Source: Dactylorhiza incarnata | Lineage: Eukaryota > Streptophyta > Magnoliopsida > Asparagales > Orchidaceae | DNA: 64,000 nt | Assembly: GCA_033032865.1 (NCBI GenBank) | Contig: JAWHQI010000185.1 | Location: forward strand, 1,116,001-1,180,000 | Direction of reading: 5' to 3' | Part shown: positions 54,201 through 64,000 of the stretch, one piece after another | Numbering within the stretch: the first letter of the stretch is position 1 | How the letters are laid out: each line of letters opens with the position of its first letter | The notes under the pieces: model-generated | Databases searched by the model: none | Told to the model about the DNA's origin: nothing | Seen by the model: the letters and a program-made list of their open reading frames with translations, nothing else | Position numbers and translations under genes: made by a program

Positions 54201-56794
54201 ACGCGATCAATTTTGGTGGAGTAAATTAGAGTCAAGGAAGGCCAAAGGCCTTCCCAATTGATGGGGATTCATTCCCCTTATCAATTATGAGAAGTTTAAG
54301 AGATTTTCCAACACTCATGGGGGATGAATTTAGTGGTTTTTAGGGATGGCGAAATTTCACCATTGATGGTGTTAATGGTGGAATCCCAAGCTTCGCCTCT
54401 TCCTCTCCCCGAATTGGCTCCTTAAAAAGCCTCAAGGAGTGAAGGGAATGAGTTTCCTCAAGTTTTCAGAAGAGATCGAACCCTCTAAACCCATACCGAC
54501 ATGTCACCCAAGAGCTCACGACCAACAATGGCGGACCGGCGATCGACATGGCTACAAGCCACCACTCAGGTCCTCCCCTCCTCCTCTCTTTTTGTGGATA
54601 GATCTCATCATGATGGCCGCAAGGTTTGGGGCCTATTGGCCTTGGATCGGCATGGCCGAAATCTTGGGTTCAAGCTTTAATTTTCTTGCCTTAATCACTA
54701 ATTATTACCGCCTCCGGCCGACCAACCACCGTCCATCGTCGGTCGCCACCTCAACTGAGGTGGTGGTGGCATTGGCCGACCGGGAGAGGGTCCAGGTGGC
54801 CACGAAATCACCTCCCAAGTTGGTACAGGTCGGGCCAATCATGGTCGTTGGCTTATTGGAGAAGATGAATCGATGCCCTCCATTTAGACAGATTATAAAA
54901 TTTTATGGTTATTTAACATTACAATTTCTCCTAGAAATGAACGTTTTTGAAACTGAAAATTGAACCCCTTAGAGGACTTTTTAGGAAAAATGGCTAGAGA
55001 CAAAAGTTGTAGATATTTGTGTCTAGTCTAATATAAAATTGATTTGAGATGATTAGGCCACGGGCTTGACATCAGCACTCAGATTGGTGCAAGGTGTCAT
55101 AAGGTTGACCAGAAATTAGAATCGGTGCCCCCACTAAACTACTCATTCGAATGCTTTGAAATTTGGACCATACGCTGGACATACCCTTACCCTCAACATA
55201 TCCAAAAATGGGAATTTTTGGAGAAACTTTTTCTGCAGGTTTTGTAGAAATTTAATAAACCATGTATGAATTAATTTTAGGGTCTACAAACCTCCAAAGC
55301 CTACCAAATTTTGTTGGGTGGTCCTTAGGGTTATGACACGACTCTGGTAAAAATTTCATCCCATTTGGGATTGATTTGGTTGGGTAATTAAGTAACCCAA
55401 ATTTGGTCAAACTAGGGGATATTAGGTCAAAGGTGCACTTGATGGATTTGAGGAGTCCACCCTCTTCCAAATGCCGTGAAACCTTGGCCACTAATTTAAC
55501 ATCATATAAAACACCCACACAAGTGGTTTTGGGTGCTGTGGGATAGATGTGCCCTAGAACCCTAATGTGAACCCTAGGGTTGTGTATTGAACCTATTGAA
55601 GGACATATGGTCATATATCATCGGATTGACTTAAAACTTGGTAGAGAGGTTCATAGGGAGGTATTATGCCCTGGATAGTTTATCTGAAATTTTTAGGAAC
55701 ATTTATCCCCTCTGAATTAATTAAGAACCAATTAGGACGTTTCCTTATAAGAGGAATTTACATGTTTATATAATCTTGGATATTCATGAAATTTTGGTAG
55801 TGAGCTTGTATTGGTGATATTGTTCTTTGATAATTTTATTGTGAATTTTAGATTGATCTATATAGTACTTCATTCGCAAGTCCATTGTTTGTCTTATTTA
55901 TAAAAGGAATTAATTAAGGATTTTATTTTCCCTGGAAAGTCATGAAATTTGGTCAGAGGACTTGTGAGGGCAAGAATATGATCTGTAAATTTTAGTGTAA
56001 TTTTTGGAGGAGTTTTTATATGGTTCTCTTCACAAAGTGCCCTATGATTTGTTTATTTAAATAAAGGATTTATATGGTCAAATTAATTTGGAAAATTATG
56101 GAACTCGAGAAGTGAACTTTTCTGATTATCTTGGACATCTGTTAATTTTCCTGTAATTTTTGAACAGGTATTTTTGTTACTTTCCTTGTTAATCCTTGAT
56201 TTTGATAAATTAGTTAATATTTTATCTAGAGGTCAAAACCTTTTTGGAAATTTATGAACTTCATATATGGCTATTATTTTGAGGATATATAGTTGTATAA
56301 ATTTTTGTAAGGCCATGGCTTATAAGAAAACCATACTTGGTTTTCAAAGTCATAGGTTCATTGATTTTGAGGAAATTATAATAAATGCTAAATAAATTAG
56401 GAATCTTATGAATTTCTGGAGATAGTCTTAAAATGTCATAACACACTCAATAATAATCTTGGGTCATTTGGATGAGCATTTAAAGTCTTTCACTTTTATC
56501 CATCATATAGTTCAAGTGGTCTGTGTATAGTGACAATGCTGAACTAGGGAAAACATGTAGGTCTTACATGGGGAGTTAAGGAAGTGGGTGTACCCAGACT
56601 GTTTGGGTTGGAATGTATCACCAAAGGAAAGTAAGAGTAAGATGTCTGGTTGGCTATGAGGCATGAGTGTGCTTGGGATTGACGAAAGATTGTCATTCCC
56701 TTGGAGTGAAGTAAAACACTTAGCGTTAGTAAATGTAACATTAATTGTGGTTGGGTCAAGGATAGACACCAATAAGAATAAGTGCCTTAGAAAG

Positions 56795-56885
56795 GCCGAT
56801 TTGGGCTATCATCCCATCATACCTCCAAGTACCGTTGCGAGCCCCTCACAGGGTAGACCTCGGGAAGTCCAAGACTAACCCAAAA
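56795..56885 (+). repeat. ~85-bp dispersed conserved block, copy 3
   Basis: GATTTGGGCTATCATCCCATC through AAGTACCGTTGCGAG to GGTAGACCTCGGGAAGTCC. Confidence 0.65.
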
Positions 56886-57482
56886 CAGTTGGAATAATTT
56901 GTTATGCAAGATTAACTCAATAATACACTCACCCACACCCCGTTGGTACGGGTGGTTAGTTGGTTTGGCCTTTTGAGTGGTAGGCTCGGTGGTTGTAGGT
57001 ACGAACGGGTTTGTCTAGCGAGCCGGTGGCTCAGAAGGTTATGGTGATGGGCAGGTTAGCTCAGGGAGCTTATGGCTCGGAGATGTATAATATTCATAAT
57101 TACATGTGCATAATGGTGGTGGGTCTTCTGTATTGGACGGTCGTTCACACCGTTGTCGATACGCTGATTCAGCAAGTGCGGTTTTGCACTTGGCCAAGGA
57201 AAGACTGGTGGACCAGCCAGCAAGAGTATGCAGGCACTCCGCATTTGTGTTCTTTGCGTTGAAGCGTATGATAGGTCTAGGTTAGGTAGTGGGAATACCA
57301 ATCTAGAGGTGGGCGAGGCCAAACCCGCCGCTTCTGTTTGCCACTATGGGGGTATCCCAGGAATCTTAGCTATCTCCAAAAAGGGGGAACTAAAGGTCTT
57401 TGCGCATAGAGTCAGGTGTGTGTGTGTGTGTTGCACTTGTGTGAACATAATATTAAACTGCATAAACAGTGTGTCATAGGAT

Positions 57483-58690
57483 TGTTGGAACATGGTCTTC
57501 CGCATCTCCTTGGTTTGAGAATAAAAATTCCTATGTGTATTTGATCTTGTGTGTATAAGTGTGTAGGAAATAAAACCATATGACTCAAGGATAACATATG
57601 AAGGTTGCCCCAAAGTTTGAAGCCAGAATTCCAACATGTTCACTAGCATCGGTGGTAACACCTAGCATAGGCGCTAGCTCTGATTAGAGCAATTTTGGGA
57701 GGCAGATATAGAAGGAGATAGCATCAGGCGATAACATCTAAAGCAGGCGATAACACCTAGCGTGGGCGGTATCTACTATTGCAGACGATAACATAAATTA
57801 ATAGAGGAAGGCGGTCGGCTTGCTTAAAATGAAGGATTCTCATGCGGAGAATATTTCTTAATCCAGGATAGCGCCGGCGGTAGCGATAGCACAGGCGCTA
57901 GCTCCAAGACTATAAAAATGACCCATTGGATCCGTCTTCTTCATCCTCTTATGATCCTAAATTCCAGAGCTTCATGCCACATCATATAGACGAAGATTCG
58001 GAGAGAGAATCCCACAAATCCATGAAGGCTTAAGGAGATAATTGGAGAAGATTTCAACACACTTCATCACCATGACGAAAGACCGCATCGACTACGATCA
58101 TACTCTGTGGGTCTTCGTCTACTTCTCTAAGAGATCGATATATGGAATTCTTATATTGTTGTTGTTATTTCATTTATCCATCTCTTTTAAATCGTGTAGT
58201 AAATTCGCCTCGTGTTGGCGACTAGATCTGGGTAGGACTTAGGGCATAAATTTACCTCGTGTTGGCGACTAGATAAAGGATAGGTCTAAGGGGTGCTCGA
58301 GGCCATATCTAGGGAAGGATTGGCTAGAGCGGCTTGAGGCTGTATCCGGGGAAGGATAGGCTAAAGCCACCAGTTCGTGGGGATACGAGTCGGGATAGAA
58401 AACAAAAAGAGATTTTCATTTATTCGCCTTTGATTTCCAGCGTCATAGAAATCTAGTTTTGTAATCAATTTTTATCAATAATAATCATGTCTCTTTTTGT
58501 AATGAAATTGATTTACTCTTCATTTCTCTAAATTATTTATTTCTTACTCTTTCATTATAAAACAATTTAGATATTCATTCTAAATCACTATTTCAATCTC
58601 TTAATCTTTCAAGTATTTCAAAATATAATATAAGTTTTTACAACCCTTATTCACCCCCCCCCCCCTCTAAGGGGACCTGCCGATCCAACA
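57483..58690 (+). mobile_element. Element C 5' LTR
   Basis: TGTTGGAACATGG to CGATCCAACA, 1208 bp. U3 motif cluster 57647-57902, TATAAAAA at 57911-57918, 'gtgttggcgac' pair and a C(12) run at 58654-58665 where A has six C. Confidence 0.88.
57647..57918 (+). promoter_or_regulatory. GGCGCTAGC/GGCGGTA motif cluster plus TATA (C LTR)
   Basis: TAACACCTAGCATAGGCGC, CACCTAGCGTGGGCGGTA, AGCGCCGGCGGTAGCG and CACAGGCGCTAGCTCC; the last ends eight bases before TATAAAAA. Confidence 0.6.
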
Positions 58691-58692
58691 AG

Positions 58693-58710
58693 TGGTAGCA
58701 GAGCTAGGTT
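58693..58710 (+). other. Primer-binding site of element C
   Basis: TGGTAGCAGAGCTAGGTT, two bases past the LTR; initiator tRNA-Met-like complement. Confidence 0.85.
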
Positions 58711-58739
58711 ATTCCAAATCGGCTTAACAACTGGGAATA

Positions 58740-60254
58740 ATCCCATCTCATGATCTCGCTTCTATTAGTGGGGGGGGGGGGGATTTTTATGAAGAAGAAA
58801 AATCACTAGCACCACATTAATTTAAGACAAATTATAGAGGATGGAAAATTTTAATTGAAAATTTTATTAAAACTTTAAATATCGAGGCATGGAATCTAAC
58901 AATAGTAAGACCAACGAATGAATCAAATGAAAAGGAACGTCATCTAAATGTAAAAGCCAAACACTATTTATTTTGTGGTTTATCAAATGAAGTTTTCAAA
59001 TTAATATATTGTTTTTCTAGTGCATACAAAGTATGGAAATTTCTTGAAGAAATGTATGATTCTCCATCTACAGGTATGGAACAAACGCTAGAATTGGAGA
59101 ACATACAAGTTTGTACAGATGTTCAAGAAAGCTCCTCTCATGATTAATCAATGGAGAGCACATCAAGTGGAAAAGAAGAAATCTTGTCTTTGGAAGACGA
59201 ATGCCAAAAAGATAAAGATAACAAAGGAACATTATGCTCAAATCTCACCGCGTCCAAAAGCGCTGTAAGGAAATCAAATTCCATCTTTTGCAATTCTATT
59301 TATAATTGCTACAAACTACTAAGCGTAAAATTTAGAAATTAAAAAATTTAAATTCCAAATTGCATTTATAAAATAAAAACTTAAAAGCTAAAATTAATGT
59401 AGAAATAAAGATTGATGTGTTTGATTATTCTCCGCATTGCACTTTAATTGAAAATATAAATCCGTCTTTTGATTGTAATAATATTAAAGAAAAATTCAAG
59501 GATCTTGAAAAAGAACTTATTTTTGTAAAAGAACATAATGAAAAGTTATCTTTAGAAAATTCATCATTGAAAAGTGATTGTGCTACGTGCCAAAATTATA
59601 AAATTGAAATCATGGAGATGGACGAAACATTTGAGGAATTTAGAAATAAATATCAAAATCATATTGACTCTATTGTTTCCACTCTTAAAAATAGCATAAT
59701 AGCTTATAATAAAGCTTGGCATAATCTAAAGATCAAGAATGATGAATTAAAATCAAAAATCAACTTGCTTATGAAAATTATAAATAAAAATTCACAATAT
59801 CAAGAAATATCTAAAAGCAAGTTGAATATGAATATGAATATCTTAACTAAGTCTAATAATAGAAGTAAGAAATGCAAAATGTTTGTAAATCCAAATCCAA
59901 ATCACTATTATTTAAAAAATCATGTATCTCCCAAATTAAACTCAAATATGCAAAAGTTTCCTATGAACAACACCTTCGATAATCACAATGGAAATTTGAT
60001 GCATAAGAATTACAATAAACCAAGATTTGAATGGAGGGCGAAAATTAAAAATGAAACATTAACTTCACATGAAAGGACCCATTCATCACTATCTACTCAC
60101 AAACCTACACATTATATTTGGGTACCCAAAGGAACCACCACACATGGTTGCCTTTGGATACCTAAATCTCTTATTCATTAGGTATCACCAAATGCATGAA
60201 ATAGAATATTTTCAAAATGAGATATACAAATTTCTACTTCATGATATGCTTTAA
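58740..60254 (+). pseudogene. gag: gag-like gene of element C, start lost
   Basis: The start codon of A is ATC here, and a G(13) run at 58770-58782 disrupts the next codons. Homology to A runs through the Gag domain (QLIYCF-like stretch, KVWKFLEEMYDSPSTG) into an acidic GKEEILSLEDEC segment. The best-preserved part is 59417-60181 (254 codons): a long coiled coil (KFKDLEKELIFVKEHNEKL, MDETFEEFRNKY), then YIWVPKGTTTH. A frameshift there moves the last residues to another frame ending LLHDML at 60254. No zinc knuckle and no pol follow. Confidence 0.7.
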
Positions 60255-61808
60255 TGTCTTTTAATTTTTCTTTTTGTTTTCTTATTTTTTTAAGTTATCA
60301 TGTAATGGTCATCATATATATTATTGGAAATATGATTCTATCTCTTAAAACTTAATGAGTTTATAAATCAAATTGATCAAATTTCAAAATCATATTTCTA
60401 TTTTGATGACCTATCTATCTTTCTTATATTCATTGCCTATATATATCATATAGTATTCATATAAATTGAACTATAAATTTGTTATATGATATGTAAATCA
60501 AATCAAGTTATTAGGTAATTAAGCACCTTAGCCTTTATCAACAAAATTAGAGAAATAACATAATCTAAAAGAAAGTTCAAAATCTAAAAGAAAGTTCAAT
60601 GTTCAATATGTTCTTTTTCTTTTTCAAAACAAAAATTGTAGTGTGTTCACTCCTTGATGTCAAACATGATCTAAACCATCACTATTGTTCACCTATAAAA
60701 AATCACATATTAATTCAAAATTCATAATTAAAAAGAAAATCACTAAAATGTATTGAAAGAATTTACCATTATAATGAATATTGAATTCACAGGCACCACC
60801 ATGATCTATTAATGTCCTTTGCTAAAAGTCTTCTAAAAACAACTAATTCTATCACATTTATATAAATTATATGATGACAATTGATATTATAATTACATAC
60901 CATGGTTAGTATATTATGTGTGTATTGTGATTTATTTCAAGTTTAGACCTTAGAATCACCATGATATCAATAAGATCAAATCAAATAGAATCTTCACTTC
61001 ATTTTAGGTCAATAAATTGAAACACTATCATACTTTGGCATAAAATTAATCTTAAATTTATCATACTAACATTGTCACCTAAAGAGTATCAGTATCTATG
61101 TTAGGATTTATATGTTTACCAAGATATACAGGCTGGGTATTCTTATCTAAGGCATATCTATGTTATTCTTCGCATGAACATCATTTCATACTAATCATTT
61201 AAATCATGCTTATTTGGCTTATTCGAACATGATATCATGTGTCTTCATTTCCTATCTTTTTCAAGTTATACTATTTTGATAAACACAAGCCTTTAGAAAA
61301 GTCAAAATGAAGGTATAATAAAATATCTCATTCAATGTTTATTTGGTAAAGTCATATACAAAATCGCTAATGTTTCATGCAATTTGCACTATCTAGACAT
61401 CTCCAAAAATTCTAAAATTTCTGCATGAAACTACTCTTGGGACACTTAATCAAGATCAAAAATTGGAATTTTCAAAATCTTAAAAAATAGTGTACTATTT
61501 GTCGCGCTAGTGCTAGTGCCGGTGCTAGCTCGCCTATGTGATTTTCTGTAATTTTAAAATTCTGAAAAATCACTAAAAATATATTATTTTATATGTACTA
61601 CTCACTTTTGCATTTCTACCTATATTTGATTTTTGAAAAATTAAAATACAAAATTTCAAAAGCCAAATTACAAAAAATATTCTTCTTACTTCCTTTCTTT
61701 GGTTATTTGTTTGATTTCTATTTCTATATTCAAAAATCAAATACAAAAATATAAAACATCAAACATTATTTTTTGAACCTAACTTTTTTATTTACATGTA
61801 TCTTGTGA
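60255..61808 (+). other. Post-gag non-coding DNA of C
   Basis: AT-rich with no supported gene. A motif cluster at 61497-61535 (GCGCTAGTGCTAGTGCCGG, GTGCTAGCTCG) occupies the same place as 7163-7197 in A. Confidence 0.6.
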
Positions 61809-61900
61809 AAGGGAGATTTGGGATGTCACCCCATCACATCTCCTAGTACCGGTGCGAACCCCTCAAAGGGTAGACCTCGGGAAGTCCAACATCAATTTTA
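61809..61900 (+). repeat. ~85-bp dispersed conserved block, copy 4
   Basis: AAGGGAGATTTGGGATGTC through TAGTACCGGTGCG to GTAGACCTCGGGAAGTCC, close to copy 2. Confidence 0.7.
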
Positions 61901-63780
61901 AGAGTTCAAACTTTAAATCAAAATTATTTTTCAAAAATATCAAAAATACTGTATCGACTTTATTATGAAAATCAAGCATGATTTAATCCATCATTTAGAC
62001 CTTCTATAATGTTACAATTCATCTTTTCAAACTACTTTGAACATTATTTTTATCATGCTTTGATATATCTACTCATATGTGCACCAATTGTAATGAAAAG
62101 GTTGTGTAGAACCAAGCTTAGCAAGCCTCTAAGTATGAGTAAATGTTTTATGGTTGATAATGATTTTTATTCCCTCACTTATTTTGGCAAAGTCTACAGG
62201 TGCTTTTAATCTAAGAATGTCTTCTTGTGTATTGTAACTGTACAATGAATTAAACTTTGCACAAGTATCTTACCTACACCACCTTTATTTGCACTCTTAA
62301 TATTTAAGAAAAGTGGTTGTGCTTTCAAAATTACATTGGTTTGCAAAACAAGTGTATTCAGAGACATTTGTACAAAAAATAATCATTAAACAAATTGATA
62401 AAGATAACTCCACCATGCACTACTTGAACCTCCTGATAAGTCTTAATAAGCGTTGTGAGGTTTAGCACCTTGGAAAGAATAGTAAAGTGTCTTGTGCAAA
62501 CCTTCATTTTTACACCACTTATTCTTAAGTACACCGGATCACAAAAATTATATATATTGAAAAATAAAGTATGTGATCCCCCAAGCACTATTTTGCACCC
62601 TGATAAGTCTTAATGAAGATTGTGTGTGCAAAGCACCTTGGTAGTTGTACATTTTTTTATGTGCATTGAAGTGTGTGTAAGTAAAATTATTTGTGTTTTA
62701 TTGTGCACTTTACTCTACATATGTCTTGTATTTTTGATTAAATCATTTGGTTACTCTATTCAAAATACACTTATGTGCACATCATTATCCTTCATAACAC
62801 TTCTTCTCATGAGTATTGGATCCTAATGCTAAATTATATACTCCTCTTTATTTATAAATGCACTAGATAACCTAGCATGTTTTCTACAATGTTTGGTATG
62901 TTTTAAATTTATGAATTATAATAACATTGTAGGAGTTTCTCTTTGATATCCTTCTTTCATGCTTGGTTACTTTATTATCAAACTTAAAGATTTTAAATGA
63001 AAATGATTTACAAAACATCTTTCTTTTTTGGAATTTAACTCATATATCTTCTTATGAATCATCATGATTACAAAAAGATGTTTCTTGTATTTCTATAAGT
63101 CTTCCGCATCATCACCATATTTTTTTTACCTTGCGCTTTCATGCTTAAATCAAAGTCTTAAATCTCAAAATTCCTTTTTCAACAAATGGGAGACTTGCTT
63201 GGTAGTATTTATATTGGTTGTTCTAACACGAATATCATTTTTATTCGAAAAACACTGATTCATTAATGGATTTCAAAATAGCTATATGAGTTTTCCAAAA
63301 ATTCAAATAAAAATCTAAACTCATAGGCTATGAACTTATCATTAGATTCAAATGCTAAATGTTTCCAATTATTATTATCCCATGATTACATATCTCACCA
63401 TTGTGGGGGCGTAGGTTTGTAGACATTAGATAACCTAATCTCTAAGTCATGTCTTGTCCTTAACCGAGGAGGGTTCCAGTGGGGCCTTGCTAGATGCTAG
63501 GGGGAAAGTGTGTTAGGTTGAGTAATTTCTAGTGTTTGCATATGGGACTAACACCCCAACCTACGGCATGTGTGCAGCTCCTCATGACCATCCGTAACTT
63601 AGTACGGGGCTAGGGTGTAGACATATTTTCTGGGTAGATTGGTTACTTGGAAATCATTACCTTATTATGCTTAAAACTCCTTATCATTTCATTTCCTCTA
63701 AAAAGCTCGATCATGGCTTATCTTTTTATAAAAAATCCTCTTTTATGTCGATTGCTTCCTTGCCACTTTTGCTAATAACA
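61901..63780 (+). other. Non-coding 3' internal region of C
   Basis: No gene. It shares with A the direct-repeat pair at 62432-62478 and 62600-62645 and the AGCTCGATCATG phrase near 63707. A stretch at about 63400-63640 is more GC-rich than its surroundings and has no counterpart in A. Confidence 0.55.
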
Positions 63781-63920
63781 AAAGGGGGGAGAACTAACAT
63801 GATAATTAATAATCGCTATCAAATGGGAAAACTAACATAATTAATGAGTAAGATGATAGCTTACATATTAGGGGAGCATTCACATAGGGGGAGCATGAAT
63901 TTAGGGGGAGCAATTCTAAA
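63776..63920 (+). other. Reiterated PPT-like tracts of C
   Basis: CAAAAGGGGGGAGAAC, TTAGGGGAGCATTC, ATAGGGGGAGCATG and TTAGGGGGAGCAATTC occur in 140 bp. The terminal PPT and 3' LTR should follow right of the window. Confidence 0.7.
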
Positions 63921-64000
63921 TACTAAAATCGATAATTATCCTAAGTCATCACTCACACACACACAAGTAGGTTTCATCATGCATATATATTAATGCTCTT

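Larger units (their letters stand above)
53868..57482 (+). mobile_element. Long gypsy-type LTR (left and middle part)
   Basis: Begins TGTAACACCCAATTG. A motif-dense zone (53915-54200) is followed by AT-rich DNA full of short 'tgaaattt.ggt' phrases, the 85-bp block (56795) and GTAGGCTCGG repeats as in 966-2761. There is no gene: the 174-codon stretch at 54439-54963 lacks any domain. It is interrupted at 57483 by element C. I could not find the LTR end inside the window, so the LTR exceeds 3 kb if this reading is right. Confidence 0.5.
57483..64000 (+). mobile_element. Element C: pol-less SIRE-like element, right end outside window
   Basis: 5' LTR, PBS, decayed gag, then 3.7 kb of non-coding DNA ending in reiterated PPT-like tracts. 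It is related to element A throughout but lacks the antisense accessory cassette. The base set before it is aggat (57478-57482), so the same five bases are expected after its 3' LTR. Confidence 0.8.

Noticed and set aside
54439..54963. 174-codon open frame in the long gypsy-type LTR
   Set aside because: No domain seen; composition is mixed and it lies in non-coding LTR sequence.

Overview
The window looks like repeat-rich heterochromatic DNA from a large angiosperm genome. The evidence is LTR retrotransposons of plant lineages (SIRE-like and TNT1-94-like Ty1/copia, and Tekay/Del-like Ty3/gypsy chromoviruses), primer-binding sites complementary to initiator tRNA-Met, plant-style TATA boxes and short GT-AG introns. 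I cannot name the species; a monocot is possible but unproven. No complete host gene is visible. Only about 1.9 kb (50145-51555 plus 53110-53574) looks like non-transposon DNA.

Layout. From the left edge to 50144 the window reads as the right half of a deep nest. The 3' LTR of each element abuts the interior of the next one: a B-type copia LTR (to 965) in a long gypsy-type LTR (to 2761), in B' (to about 14214, split by element A at 3898-13167), in A' (to 16015), in gypsy-1 (to 23621), in B-2 (to 25891), in copia D (to 43684), in gypsy-2 (to 50144). Copia D is itself split by B-1 (26884-42379), and B-1 by copia C1 (30968-39139). The low-copy island contains solo LTR E (51556-53109). A second nest then opens with its left halves showing: B'' (53575), two gypsy-type LTR starts (53647, 53868) and element C (57483 to the right edge).

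Most informative biology. (1) Families A/A'/C and B are pol-less: LTR, PBS, a SIRE-like gag, long non-coding DNA and a PPT. A and B also carry an accessory gene. In B-1 it lies in sense orientation, with an 80-bp in-frame intron and its own TATA-like promoter. In A it lies antisense, behind what looks like a bidirectional promoter. Both seem to encode divergent versions of a plant-transposon-associated domain. (2) Nearly every LTR has a dense cluster of short CpG-rich, self-complementary motifs, usually just upstream of a TATA box. The same family-specific motif recurs at the internal promoters of the accessory genes. (3) Both gypsy copies keep a 71-74 bp phase-1 GT-AG intron between the Gag zinc knuckle and protease. 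Left unspliced it would end Gag; spliced it would give Gag-Pol.

The youngest element by eye is copia C1 (two 1051-bp LTRs with about a dozen differences). B-1, into which it inserted, has about three dozen LTR differences, which agrees with the nesting order. All coding regions carry stops or frameshifts, many of them explained by C-to-T change, so no autonomous element appears intact.
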